Source of the DNA: Candidatus Gastranaerophilales bacterium
Lineage (GTDB): Bacteria; Cyanobacteriota; Vampirovibrionia; Gastranaerophilales; Gastranaerophilaceae
Direction: 5' to 3'
DNA: 64,000 nt
Assembly (NCBI GenBank): GCA_944326485.1
Contig: CALVED010000004.1
Span: forward strand, 62,001 to 126,000
Shown piece by piece: positions 8,098 through 16,428 of the stretch (position 1 is its first letter; each line of letters starts with the position of its first letter). The notes under the pieces are model-generated. The model worked only from the letters and a program-made list of their open reading frames with translations, was not told where the DNA came from and ran no database searches. Both the position numbers and the translations under genes were made by a program.

Positions 8098-8125
8098 TTT
8101 ACTTTAAAAGAAATGTAAGTATTAT
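8098..8125 (+). promoter_or_regulatory. Promoter-like sequence, predicted leaderless start
   Basis: TTTACT (8098-8103), a 16-bp spacer and TATTAT (8120-8125). The ATG at 8132 follows after 6 bp. No Shine-Dalgarno. Confidence 0.4.
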
Positions 8126-8131
8126 ATAAAT

Positions 8132-8728
8132 ATGAAGAAATACATACTATATTTTTTAATTTTTACATTGTTAATGCAAATTAATAATGTAACTTTTGCC
8201 GCAGAAAAGGAAAGTTCTTCCTCTTGGGGTGAAAATACTTCTGTTTTTAATTCTGGCTTTACAGGTCAAGAACCTGTAACTGATAATAAACTTAATAAGA
8301 CGATAAAAATGTTAAAGGAACGTTCTTTATCAAACAAGCAGAAAAAAATCCAAAGAGAGGTTAAACCATTGTCTCCTAATTATGATATGGAACATTTAAA
8401 AAATTTTACAAATGAACAGACTTCAGATGAAGGATTGGGTTTAACCGGTACTATTATGATACCAATTCGTGCTTATAATGATGAGGGTAAATATATTAGC
8501 CCGGGATATTATAAACTTACGTGTCGTAAAATTACAAAAGATGAATATGTAATGGATTTATCTCAAGGAAATCAACTTGTTTTATCTGTAAAAGCAATTC
8601 AGACTAAACAAGACTTAGAACAAGATACAATATCTTTTTGTAATTCCAAAATAATTGATAATAATAGAATACGTCTTATGTATGGAAGCATAGAACTTAA
8701 TTTAGTAGGTTATTTGTATTTTAAATAA
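8132..8728 (+). CDS. Secreted hypothetical protein
   Basis: 198 aa, not recognised. The signal peptide is MKKYILYFLIFTLLMQINNVTFA. A polar, Ser-rich linker follows to about residue 100, then a compact C-terminal domain of about 95 residues that looks beta-rich (GLTGTIMIPIRAYNDEGKYI, YYKLTCRKI, NRIRLMYGSIELNLVGYLYF). The Gly-rich entry to the domain and the repeated short strands suggest a small periplasmic beta-sandwich, but that is inference. Its last 8 bases overlap the converging nifS gene. Confidence 0.75.
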   Translation: MKKYILYFLIFTLLMQINNVTFAAEKESSSSWGENTSVFNSGFTGQEPVTDNKLNKTIKMLKERSLSNKQKKIQREVKPLSPNYDMEHLKNFTNEQTSDEGLGLTGTIMIPIRAYNDEGKYISPGYYKLTCRKITKDEYVMDLSQGNQLVLSVKAIQTKQDLEQDTISFCNSKIIDNNRIRLMYGSIELNLVGYLYFK

Positions 8729-9929
8729 TCCCTTTTCTTTGTTTAAGTTCATTTAATTCTTTCTGAAAAGGAGAAATTTTAGTTAATTTTTCAATAATTA
8801 TAGGCATTTTTTCTATTGTATAATCTATTTCTTCTTCAGTTGTATAACGGCTTAAACTAAATCTGATACTTCCATGAAGGGCTGTAAAAGGTATACCCAT
8901 TGCTTTTAGAACATGGCTTGGATCTAAACTGCCAGAAGTGCAAGCACTACCAGAACTTGCACAAATTCCATACTCATTCATGCTTAAAAGAATAAGTTCT
9001 CCTTCAACATATTCAAAACCTATATTTGTTGTGTTCGGAACTCTATTAAGAGCAGCTGAATTTAATCTTGCATTATATATCTTTGATAATAAAGCTGTTT
9101 CTAATTTATCTCTTAATCTTTTGACTGTTGTTGTTTCATAATTAAGTGCTTCATTTGCTTTTTGTGCTGCACTTGCAAGTCCAATGATAAATGGTACATT
9201 TTCAGTTCCAGCTCTGCGTCCGTTTTCTTGATGACCCCCTATTATTAATGGTGATATAAGTGTAGACGATTTTATATATAAAGCTCCTATTCCTTTTGGC
9301 GCGTGGAATTTGTGTCCGGAAATTCCCATTAAATCAATATCTGTATTTTTAACGTCAAGCTTAATTTTCCCTGCAGCTTGTACTGCATCAACAAAAACTT
9401 TTGTTTGTTTATTTTTCGATTTTACAGTTTGTGCTATTTCCTCAACAGGAAATATTGTTCCTGTTTCATTATTTGCATACATACAAGAAACTAATGCAGT
9501 TTTATCATTTACCGCATCATATAATTCATCTTTATTTAGCTCTCCAACCGAATTAACGCCAATATATGTTACATTATAACCTTCTTTTTCAAGCTGTTTG
9601 TATAAGTTTAATACACAAGGATGTTCTACTTTTGTTGTAATAATGTGGTTTTTTGACTTGTCAATAGATAAAACACCACGTATTGCAGTATTTGCGCTTT
9701 CACTTCCTGAGGCTGTAAATAAAATTTCTTTTGCGCTTTTTGCCCCAAAAAAATCTTTTACTTTTTCTCTTGCTTCTTGAATAGCAAGAGAATTTCTTCC
9801 TCCAAATTCATAGATACTAGAAGGATTACCATAATTTTTTGAAAAATAAGGTAACATTTCTTCTAAAACATCTTCATCTACTTTCGTTGTAGCATTATTA
9901 TCTAAATAAATTATTTTTGAATTCGTCAT
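8721..9929 (-). CDS. nifS: Cysteine desulfurase, NifS/IscS type
   Basis: A PLP enzyme that takes sulfur from cysteine as a persulfide and passes it to the NifU scaffold. 402 aa, full length. Visible signatures are the N-terminal LDNNATTKVDEDVLEEM, the GSESAN PLP-phosphate region (residues 75-80), the PLP lysine K207 in SGHKFHAPKG, RAGTEN near 240, and the catalytic cysteine C330 in SSGSACTSG, as in class I desulfurases. It follows nifU with a 2-bp gap, so both come from one mRNA and NifU is made first. With no nitrogenase genes here, this is more likely the general Fe-S system, as in other bacteria that use a NIF-type set for housekeeping. Confidence 0.95.
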   Translation of the reverse strand: MTNSKIIYLDNNATTKVDEDVLEEMLPYFSKNYGNPSSIYEFGGRNSLAIQEAREKVKDFFGAKSAKEILFTASGSESANTAIRGVLSIDKSKNHIITTKVEHPCVLNLYKQLEKEGYNVTYIGVNSVGELNKDELYDAVNDKTALVSCMYANNETGTIFPVEEIAQTVKSKNKQTKVFVDAVQAAGKIKLDVKNTDIDLMGISGHKFHAPKGIGALYIKSSTLISPLIIGGHQENGRRAGTENVPFIIGLASAAQKANEALNYETTTVKRLRDKLETALLSKIYNARLNSAALNRVPNTTNIGFEYVEGELILLSMNEYGICASSGSACTSGSLDPSHVLKAMGIPFTALHGSIRFSLSRYTTEEEIDYTIEKMPIIIEKLTKISPFQKELNELKQRKGII

Positions 9930-9931
9930 TT

Positions 9932-10747
9932 TTACACCTGAATAATTTCTATATTTTCATTAATATGTTCTTTCAAAGTAGCTTCAACAAAATGTGTTAA
10001 AGTTAATTGAGAGCGGTTACAAGCTTGACATCTGCCTGTAAGTTTTACTTTTATTTTATTATCATCAACATCTATTAATTCAATGTCTCCGCCATCTTTT
10101 CTAAGTTCGTTTGATATATATTTCTCAATTATATTATTAATTTTTATAATCATTTGAGTTTTTGTTAATTTTTCTTCTTTTGGACTATTGTTATTTATTT
10201 CATCCAGAATATTTTGTATCTTTCCTTTGCATCTGCCGCAAGCTCCACCTGCTTTTGTATAATTTGTTACATCTTCTACTGTTTTTAGATTGTTTGTTTT
10301 TATTTCATTTTCTAAAAATGATTTAGATATATTAAAACAATGACAAATAATGTCTTCATCATCTTTAATAGTAATTTCTTCATTATAATAATTTGCAATT
10401 GCGGCTTCTAATGCTTCATGTCCCATAACAGAACAATGCATTTTCTCTGGCGGAAGTCCACCTAGTGCATCAACAATTTGCTTATTGGTTATTTTTCTTG
10501 CCTCGTCAATGTGTTTACCTATTACCATTTCTGTTAAAATGCTGGAACTTGCAACAGCACTTCCACATCCAAATGTTTGAAATTTGGCGTCGGTTATTAT
10601 TCCATTTTTATCAACTTTTAAATATAACTTAAGCATGTCTCCGCAAGAAAGAGAACCTGCTTCACCTATTGCATCTGCATCTTCAATAGAACCTACATTT
10701 CTTGGGTTCGTATAATGATCTATAACTTTATCTGTATAATTCCACAT
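9932..10747 (-). CDS. nifU: Modular Fe-S scaffold NifU
   Basis: 271 aa with the complete three-part NifU layout. Residues 1-125 are an IscU-like scaffold with its three Cys (LSCGDM, FGCGSAV, MHCSVMGHEAL). Residues 133-190 are a Bfd-like [2Fe-2S] domain (ICHCF, then GGACGRC). Residues 200-271 are the NfuA-like C-terminal domain with CXXC (GRCQACNRSQLTL). Such a fusion is typical of NIF-type Fe-S assembly in diazotrophs and of several non-fixing anaerobes. AAGGTAG precedes the start. The nifU-nifS arrangement is a two-gene operon; no regulator such as IscR is adjacent. Confidence 0.95.
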   Translation of the reverse strand: MWNYTDKVIDHYTNPRNVGSIEDADAIGEAGSLSCGDMLKLYLKVDKNGIITDAKFQTFGCGSAVASSSILTEMVIGKHIDEARKITNKQIVDALGGLPPEKMHCSVMGHEALEAAIANYYNEEITIKDDEDIICHCFNISKSFLENEIKTNNLKTVEDVTNYTKAGGACGRCKGKIQNILDEINNNSPKEEKLTKTQMIIKINNIIEKYISNELRKDGGDIELIDVDDNKIKVKLTGRCQACNRSQLTLTHFVEATLKEHINENIEIIQV

Positions 10748-10815
10748 AATAATCTACCTTGTTTTATTTCCTCTTTTATTATACTCCAAAGAAAAAAAAC
10801 AACCTTATATATAGA

Positions 10816-10842
10816 TTAAAAAGAGGAACAAAAGTTCCTCTT
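10816..10842 (-). terminator. Terminator of the 147-aa coiled-coil gene
   Basis: Perfect 9-bp stem AAGAGGAAC (10821-10829) / GTTCCTCTT (10834-10842) with an AAAA loop. On the minus strand it is followed by TTTTTAATC. Confidence 0.75.
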
Positions 10843-10916
10843 AAGATACGAAAATAAAAATATAAAAATATATAAATAAGCGAAATAAGTAAAACGAAAA
10901 TGAGAAAAAGAGAAGA

Positions 10917-11360
10917 TTAGCCAACGCCGTTAAATTTAGGAGTAGCTCTATCAATAGCAGAGCTTTCAGCTTCTTCAACAGCTTCTAATTGTTTTTGAAG
11001 AGAAGATAATTGAGTATCAAGTCTTTTAACTTCCATTTCAATAGCATTTTCCTTAACGCTAACCATATAAATTTCTCTGTTAATGTCATCCAGTTCAGCA
11101 TTAAACTCTTCTTGTTTTTGTCTAATTTGAGCATTAATTCTTTCTCTAGCGGTAGAGTTATCAGTGCTTGCCAATCGTTCATAGAGGTCAGCTAGTTCGA
11201 TAGATTGAGCGGCCTGAATAGAAGACATTTGTTGTTGAAGGCTTAAAGTGTTAGTAGCAAGAATGTATTGTTCGTTAGAACGTTGAGTTTGTTGTAAACT
11301 AACAGAGTTAATATTACCCGTTAGTTGAACCTTTCTTTGAGCGAATAGTGCGTAACCCAT
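10917..11360 (-). CDS. Coiled-coil protein with conserved MGYALFA and TPKFNGVG ends
   Basis: 147 aa, family not recognised. Residues 1-10 (MGYALFAQRK) and about the last 25 (QLEAVEEAE.SAI.R.TPKFNGVG) match the protein at 60.5 kb almost exactly, while the middle is unrelated in sequence and length. The middle is nearly all Gln/Glu/Arg/Leu helix and should form a coiled coil. There is no signal peptide, and the C-terminal motif ends exactly at the stop codon. Conserved ends around a variable helical middle recall self-assembling filament or secreted needle subunits; that is inference. It is a single gene with its own terminator and about 240 bp of non-coding DNA upstream. Confidence 0.8.
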   Translation of the reverse strand: MGYALFAQRKVQLTGNINSVSLQQTQRSNEQYILATNTLSLQQQMSSIQAAQSIELADLYERLASTDNSTARERINAQIRQKQEEFNAELDDINREIYMVSVKENAIEMEVKRLDTQLSSLQKQLEAVEEAESSAIDRATPKFNGVG

Positions 11361-11605
11361 AAATAAAAATCCTCATTTTCGTATCTTGTATATAAATAAA
11401 AACAAAAAGAGATGCATAATTGCCATAAAGAGTATATACAAAGAATATATAAAAATAATAAAAAATTGTTAAAAATCAATACAGTATTGAGAGATAGCAG
11501 TATATATTCTATATTTACAAAACTTAATAATTTGCATTCGTTCTTATATTAATATTTATCAATATATTAGTATATATGTGTGCTATTTAGAATAAAATTA
11601 TATAT

Positions 11606-12184
11606 ATGAATAATAAGTTAATAGAATTAAAGAATAAGTGTGAAAAATGTGAAAAGTGTTCATTGTGTAAGACAAGAACTAACATTGTATTTTCAAGTGG
11701 CATAGAAAATAGTAAATTGATGTTAATTGGTGAAGCTCCTGGTTATTGGGAAGATAAAAAAGGTGAACCTTTTGTTGGCAAGGCCGGTCAATTACTGGAT
11801 AAAATATTTAATTGTGTTGGTTTATCGCGAGAAAAAGATGTTTATATTTGCAATACAATAAAATGCAGACCTCCTGAAAATAGAAATCCACTTCCTGAGG
11901 AAAAGAATGCTTGCAGAGAATATTTAGATGCTCAAATTGAAATATTGAAACCTAAAATTATTTTAATATGCGGTCGTGTTGCACTTAATTCTATGATTCC
12001 AGATGCAAGCGGTATTACAAAAGTTAGAGGTAAGTGGTTTGATGGACCATATAATTCTAAAATGATGCCAATATTTCATCCTTCATATCTTTTAAGAAAT
12101 GATTCTAGAGAAGTTGGAAGTCCAAAGTGGTTAATGTGGCAAGATATTAAAGAAATAAAAAAAGTTTATGATAATTTAATCTAG
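11606..12184 (+). CDS. Family 4 uracil-DNA glycosylase (Fe-S)
   Basis: Removes uracil from DNA in base excision repair. 192 aa, the usual length for the type 4 family. The N-terminal cysteine cluster (C12, C15, C18, C21) plus later Cys in YICNTIKCRPP and KNACREYL supply the [4Fe-4S] ligands. Motif 1 is GEAPGYWEDKKGEPFVGKAG and motif 2 is HPSYLLRN. The Glu of GEAPG is typical of family 4. A TAAAAT (11593-11598) ends 7 bp before the ATG and no Shine-Dalgarno is present, so it is another candidate leaderless gene. It stands alone. Confidence 0.93.
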   Translation: MNNKLIELKNKCEKCEKCSLCKTRTNIVFSSGIENSKLMLIGEAPGYWEDKKGEPFVGKAGQLLDKIFNCVGLSREKDVYICNTIKCRPPENRNPLPEEKNACREYLDAQIEILKPKIILICGRVALNSMIPDASGITKVRGKWFDGPYNSKMMPIFHPSYLLRNDSREVGSPKWLMWQDIKEIKKVYDNLI

Positions 12185-12225
12185 TATTGTACTTTGTTAC
12201 TGAATCATCTTCGCTAACAAAGTAC
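12185..12225. repeat. Stem-loop with 15-bp motif shared at 42.7 kb
   Basis: GTACTTTGTTA (12189-12199) pairs perfectly with TAACAAAGTAC (12215-12225) around a 15-nt loop, directly after the glycosylase stop. No T-run follows, so it is a poor terminator. The first 15 bases, TATTGTACTTTGTTA, recur at 42665-42679. Confidence 0.65.
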
Positions 12226-12242
12226 TCACCTTTAAAAAACGC

Positions 12243-12360
12243 CACTCACCTTAGTTTTACATGGATACAATCTCTCTCAAAAACAAAGTTTTTTGTTCGT
12301 TTTCTAAAAAAAAATTCACTTACACTTTCTGCTTATCGTGAATTTTTTATCAGACAAATT
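12243..12360. repeat. Dispersed intergenic repeat, copy B
   Basis: About 118 bp matching 2682-2796 in the same orientation, with the best-kept blocks at the two ends and CTCAAAAACAA in the middle. It lies between two genes whose 3' ends face each other. A 65-codon open frame runs through it (12187-12384), but copy A has lost that frame. Confidence 0.75.
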
Positions 12361-12375
12361 AAATTAGTTTATTTT

Positions 12376-13518
12376 TTAGATTAACCCATTTCTAACATCT
12401 TCAAAGAATTTAACTACATCCTTCATTTCCTCAGAACTTGTTGAATGATCTATATTATATTTTTTATAGACTGTAGTAATTCCTAAATTTCTTGCAGCAT
12501 TATTAAATATTTCTGCATTTTCTCGTCTAAATTCGTCATCCATAGTCCCTATACCAATAAAATATTTTACCCCATTATTTTCAGTTGGTTTTACTCTGGC
12601 ACCACTTCCTAATAGTGCACAAGCATCTATTAGTTCAGGTCTTATAAATGAAAATCTTGATGCAAATTGGGCTCCTGCTGAAAAACCTACCATATATAGT
12701 TTAGAGTAGTTTAGTCCATTTCTTTTTGCTTTTTCTAACATGCTAACTAACGCTTCACCAGACCAAGCTTGTGGATATTGATAACTTTTTTCATTTTTAA
12801 AATCTTCATCATTAAATTTAAATGTTGGAGACAGTATTGCATAACCTTTTGTATTAGCAAGATCATAAAGTTCTTCACTAATACTTTCTCCGCCGTTTCC
12901 ATCCAAACCGGGTATCCAAATGATTACAGGATATGGTTTTGAAGGATTACTTTCTAATTGGGCTGGTATATAGTAGAAGAAAGAAACTGTGCTATTAGTT
13001 GGATTTGATGTATATATAGTATCGTTTACTTCTTTTGCTACTTTTTTTATAGTTACATCATTTTCAGTATATGAAGTTATTATTTTTTCTGGTGCTTTTG
13101 AATACTCACTAAATTTGGGTTTAGAATAATTATTTATTGGTTTTTGTTCATAGGCCGGTGAAAAACCGTATACAGATGAATTTGTATTATTTTGATATGT
13201 ATTATTAGTATTTATATTTGTTTGGTTATATGTATTTGTTGGCGTAGGAGCAAAACCGTATACGGAAGAATTTGTATTGTTTTGATATGTATTATTAGTA
13301 TTTGTATTTGTTTGGTTATATGTATTTGTTGGCGCAGGAGCAAAACCGTATACAGAAGAATTTGTATTGTTTTGATATGTATTATTAGTATTTGTATTTG
13401 TTTGGTTGTATGTATTTGTTGGGGCAGGAGCAAATCCATATACAAAGTCTGCATTTGCTTTGTTAATTGTGTTCGTTAATATAAATAAGAAGATAATTAA
13501 AACAATGCTTTTTTTCAT
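12376..13518 (-). CDS. Secreted esterase-like hydrolase with N-terminal 30-residue repeats
   Basis: 380 aa. A signal peptide (MKKSIVLIIFLFILTNTINKANA) is followed by three 30-residue repeats, each opening with VYGFAPAPTNTYNQTNTN, that form an Asn/Thr-rich, presumably extended stalk. The catalytic part (about residues 165-380) is an alpha/beta hydrolase of the PHB-depolymerase/feruloyl-esterase type: oxyanion region YPVIIWIPGLDGNGG, nucleophile elbow GFSAGA (VGFSAGAQFASRF), and a C-terminal His in NIDHSTSSEEM. Substrate unknown; polysaccharide-linked esters are one possibility. The stalk could display the enzyme away from the membrane. AAAGGATC precedes the start. Confidence 0.8.
   Translation of the reverse strand: MKKSIVLIIFLFILTNTINKANADFVYGFAPAPTNTYNQTNTNTNNTYQNNTNSSVYGFAPAPTNTYNQTNTNTNNTYQNNTNSSVYGFAPTPTNTYNQTNINTNNTYQNNTNSSVYGFSPAYEQKPINNYSKPKFSEYSKAPEKIITSYTENDVTIKKVAKEVNDTIYTSNPTNSTVSFFYYIPAQLESNPSKPYPVIIWIPGLDGNGGESISEELYDLANTKGYAILSPTFKFNDEDFKNEKSYQYPQAWSGEALVSMLEKAKRNGLNYSKLYMVGFSAGAQFASRFSFIRPELIDACALLGSGARVKPTENNGVKYFIGIGTMDDEFRRENAEIFNNAARNLGITTVYKKYNIDHSTSSEEMKDVVKFFEDVRNGLI
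13166..13435 (-). repeat. Three 90-bp in-frame tandem repeats
   Basis: Units start at 13166, 13256 and 13346 (CCGTATAC on the + strand), exactly 90 bp apart, with a diverged fourth start at 13436. They differ at only a few positions, which points to recent expansion or homogenisation. Confidence 0.9.
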
Positions 13519-13582
13519 GTATGATCCTTTATATAATTACATTAATAGTATACGAATTTTTATAATTAAATAAATATACTTT

Positions 13583-15034
13583 TTAGTTGATATTTATTAA
13601 AGATTTGTATACTTGTAAGTATTTTTGAGCACTTCTAGACCAAGAAAAATCTGCTTTCATTGCATTTTTTATTATTTTTTGCCATTCTTTTTTATCTTTG
13701 TATACATTTATTGCTTGTTTTATTGAATTCAACATATCGTCTGCATTATAGTTATAGAATTTAAATCCATCTGCTGTATCATTTGGATAACCAATTATTG
13801 TATCATCAAGACCTCCAGTAGCTCTTACTATTGGAATTGTTCCGTACTTTAATGCAATTAATTGAGATAGTCCGCAAGGTTCAAATCTTGATGGCATTAA
13901 GAACATATCTGCTCCTGCATATATTCTGTTACTTAAGTCTGCTTTATATTCTATTTTCGCTCTTATATTTTTTGAATTGTAACTTAACCATACAAAAAAG
14001 TCTTCATATCTTTTCTCTCCGGTTCCAAGTACTATAATGTCAGCATCAAGATTCATTAAATCTTTTTCTGCAAATTTTAATAAGTCTATACCTTTTTGTT
14101 CTACCAATCTTGAAATTATTGCAATAAGAGGTCTATCTTTTTTGTATTCGAGCCAATAATCTTTTGTAATATTAATTTTGCATTTTTCTTTATTTTCTAA
14201 ATTATTTAAATCATAATTGAAAGGTATTTTTTTATCTGTTTGTGGATTAAATTCTTCATAATCAATGCCGTTTAAAATACCTATAAGTTTATTTTGGTTA
14301 TTTCTTAATGTCCAATCAAGACCTTCTCCATATTCATAAGTTAAAATTTCTTGTGCATATTTGGGAGATACTGCAATTATTTTGTCTGAATAATTTATTG
14401 CACCTTTCATCCAAATTAGACTTCCATAGTGTTCAAGTCCATAAGGATGAAATACTTCTTCTCTACTTATTTGTGCAAAATCCAGTATTTCCGGAAAATA
14501 TCTTCCTTGATATGCCAGGTTATGTATTGAAAATACTGTTTTGGTATTTTGAAAAAATGAATCATTTTTATAAGAAGTTTTTAACCATACAGGTATCATT
14601 GAAGTATGCCAGTCATTACAGTGTATAATGTCAGGCTTAAAGTTTATTAGTCTTGTATATTCAAGCGCTGCTTTTGAAAATGTGATAAATCTTTCTTGCT
14701 CGTACCAGCTGTCAATACCTGTTGGATATACGCAGTTGAAGCAAGAAAAAAATTTGGGATTATCTATAAAAAAAACATTTATATTTGTTTTTGGTAATTT
14801 ACTCATATAAAGTTTAAAAACATATTGAGCATATCCAAAATTTATTTTTAGCTGCGAATTTTCAAGTTCTTTTATATTATATTTTTCTTTGTCTATACTA
14901 CCGATAAGTGGTGTAAAAATTGCCATTTCTGTTTCATTTGATTGTAAATATTTTGGAAGACTTCCCATAACATCAGCAAGTCCGCCTACTTTTGTAAATG
15001 GTGCCAGTTCAAATGTTACGAATAATATTTTCAT
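13583..15034 (-). CDS. glgA: Glycogen synthase
   Basis: A GT5 glucosyltransferase that extends alpha-1,4-glucan from ADP-glucose. 483 aa, full length. The N-terminal donor/acceptor loop KVGGLADVMGSLP is intact (K16-V-G-G-L). The C-terminal half has the GT-B nucleotide-sugar region: IAIISRLVEQKGIDLL, PSRFEPCGLSQLIALKYGTIPIVRATGGLDDTI, with the conserved Glu in RFEPCGL. It is third in the tightly packed run TPR-ruvA-glgA, 10 bp after ruvA; no other glg gene is in the window. Its presence implies a storage polyglucan. Confidence 0.95.
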   Translation of the reverse strand: MKILFVTFELAPFTKVGGLADVMGSLPKYLQSNETEMAIFTPLIGSIDKEKYNIKELENSQLKINFGYAQYVFKLYMSKLPKTNINVFFIDNPKFFSCFNCVYPTGIDSWYEQERFITFSKAALEYTRLINFKPDIIHCNDWHTSMIPVWLKTSYKNDSFFQNTKTVFSIHNLAYQGRYFPEILDFAQISREEVFHPYGLEHYGSLIWMKGAINYSDKIIAVSPKYAQEILTYEYGEGLDWTLRNNQNKLIGILNGIDYEEFNPQTDKKIPFNYDLNNLENKEKCKINITKDYWLEYKKDRPLIAIISRLVEQKGIDLLKFAEKDLMNLDADIIVLGTGEKRYEDFFVWLSYNSKNIRAKIEYKADLSNRIYAGADMFLMPSRFEPCGLSQLIALKYGTIPIVRATGGLDDTIIGYPNDTADGFKFYNYNADDMLNSIKQAINVYKDKKEWQKIIKNAMKADFSWSRSAQKYLQVYKSLININ

Positions 15035-15044
15035 TTAATGCCTC

Positions 15045-15680
15045 TTATAAATTTCTTGAAAGATATTCAAGTGCGTATTTTAATATATCTTCCGTTTTTG
15101 TATATTCTTTTTTGTAGTTTAAAACTTCTTTTATAGCATTTTTTGCTTCACTTGCACTATATCCAAGTGATATTAATACACTTTGTACTTCTATAATAGA
15201 ATCTTGTTTTATTTCTTGAGTCGTCTGAATATCTGATATGTCTGTAGGTGTTACATTTGACCAATTAATTAATTTATCTTTTAATTCAAGAATAATTTTT
15301 TGGGCAACTTTTGTCCCGACTCCTTTTGCTCTTGAAAGTTCCTTATAATCTTCCCTTATCATAATATCTACAAGTTCTGATATTGAAAATTCATCTAATA
15401 TTAAAAGGGCTAATTTAACTCCTATGCCAGATACACTTTGTAATATGTTAAAAATATCTCTTTCTTCTTTAGTTATGAATCCTGTTAAAGACATTACATC
15501 TTCTTTATGTTGAAGAGATACATAAATTTTTACTTGATTAGTTCCTTCACTAATCTTTTCGATAGTACTTTTTCCTGTATTAATAAGATAACCAATATTG
15601 TTAACATCAAGAATAATATGGGTTCCTCTGTAGGAATTTATTTGTTTTGAAATAATTGTGCCTTTTAGATAATCAAACAT
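15045..15680 (-). CDS. ruvA: Holliday junction branch-migration protein RuvA
   Basis: Tetrameric junction-binding subunit that loads the RuvB helicase. 211 aa. Domain I is an OB fold (MFDYLKGTIISKQ). Domain II holds the two helix-hairpin-helix motifs (LQSVSGIGVKLALLIL and LSRAKGVGTKVAQKIILELKDKL). A short acidic linker leads to domain III, the RuvB-binding helices (VLISLGYSASEAKNAIKEV). No ruvB or ruvC is nearby. The stop of the upstream TPR gene is only 1 bp away, so translation is probably coupled. Confidence 0.95.
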   Translation of the reverse strand: MFDYLKGTIISKQINSYRGTHIILDVNNIGYLINTGKSTIEKISEGTNQVKIYVSLQHKEDVMSLTGFITKEERDIFNILQSVSGIGVKLALLILDEFSISELVDIMIREDYKELSRAKGVGTKVAQKIILELKDKLINWSNVTPTDISDIQTTQEIKQDSIIEVQSVLISLGYSASEAKNAIKEVLNYKKEYTKTEDILKYALEYLSRNL

Positions 15681-15681
15681 T

Positions 15682-16278
15682 TTATAAGTCTTCTTCTCTT
15701 GTTAATTCATTATATTTATCAAGTGCTTCTTGTGCATCTTTTATTTTATCTAATTTTTTATTTACAAGTGCAAGATTATAATAGAAATTTGGTTCATTGT
15801 TCTTTAATGATACAGCTTTTTTAAAAGCACTTCTGGCATATTTGTATTCTTTTTGTTTATAATATGCACAACCTAAATTGTAATAATAAAAAGGATAATC
15901 TTTCTTATATTTTATTGCAAGTTTATATTCATTTATTGCACTATTATATTTATTATTTTTTAGATAGATATTTCCAAGATTATAATGAGCTTTGTCAAAA
16001 TCAGGTTTTAATATAATAGATTTTTCTAAAAAGAAAATTGCATTTTCTTCATTATTCATGTCTTGAGAAATATTTGCAAGTATATACCATAATTCATAAT
16101 CTCTATCTTCTTCCATAATTTTAGAGATCATATTATATGCTTCTACTATATTATTAGAATTGTATACTGCTATAATTTCTTTTTTTTGTTCATCTATTGA
16201 TTGTTCTTGTGCATAACAATTATTTAATGAAACTATTGTTAATATTAAAAATAAAATTGATTGTATTTTTCTTTTCAT
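15682..16278 (-). CDS. Secreted TPR-repeat protein
   Basis: 198 aa with a signal peptide (MKRKIQSILFLILTIVSLNNCYA). Residues 30-190 contain four to five tetratricopeptide repeats, with typical helix pairs such as KAHYNLGNIYLKNNKYNSAI and FYYYNLGCAYYKQKEYKYA. It would act as a periplasmic protein-protein scaffold; the partner is unknown. It leads the ruvA-glgA run although it has no obvious functional tie to either. Its start is preceded by AAGGTAG. Confidence 0.88.
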   Translation of the reverse strand: MKRKIQSILFLILTIVSLNNCYAQEQSIDEQKKEIIAVYNSNNIVEAYNMISKIMEEDRDYELWYILANISQDMNNEENAIFFLEKSIILKPDFDKAHYNLGNIYLKNNKYNSAINEYKLAIKYKKDYPFYYYNLGCAYYKQKEYKYARSAFKKAVSLKNNEPNFYYNLALVNKKLDKIKDAQEALDKYNELTREEDL

Positions 16279-16428
16279 AATCTACCTTAATACATTATAT
16301 TTTAATAAATAAATTGTTTCTATTTAAAAAAATAATTGTAAAATTTTATAACATTTTATATTTTTCTTTCAATTAATTATAAAAAAAAAACTTTATTATA
16401 ATATAAGACTAAATTCATCAGGCCAGAT

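Noticed and set aside
9932-10747. NifU as a sign of nitrogen fixation
   Set aside because: Many anaerobes use NifU/NifS for general Fe-S assembly, and no nif structural or regulatory gene is in the window.
12187-12384. 65-codon open frame across repeat copy B
   Set aside because: No ribosome binding site. The frame is interrupted in copy A and lies over a stem-loop, so it is better explained as a repeat.
13192-13479. Open frames on both strands through the 90-bp repeats
   Set aside because: They follow from the repeat unit being free of stops in other frames; the minus-strand gene has the signal peptide and catalytic domain.
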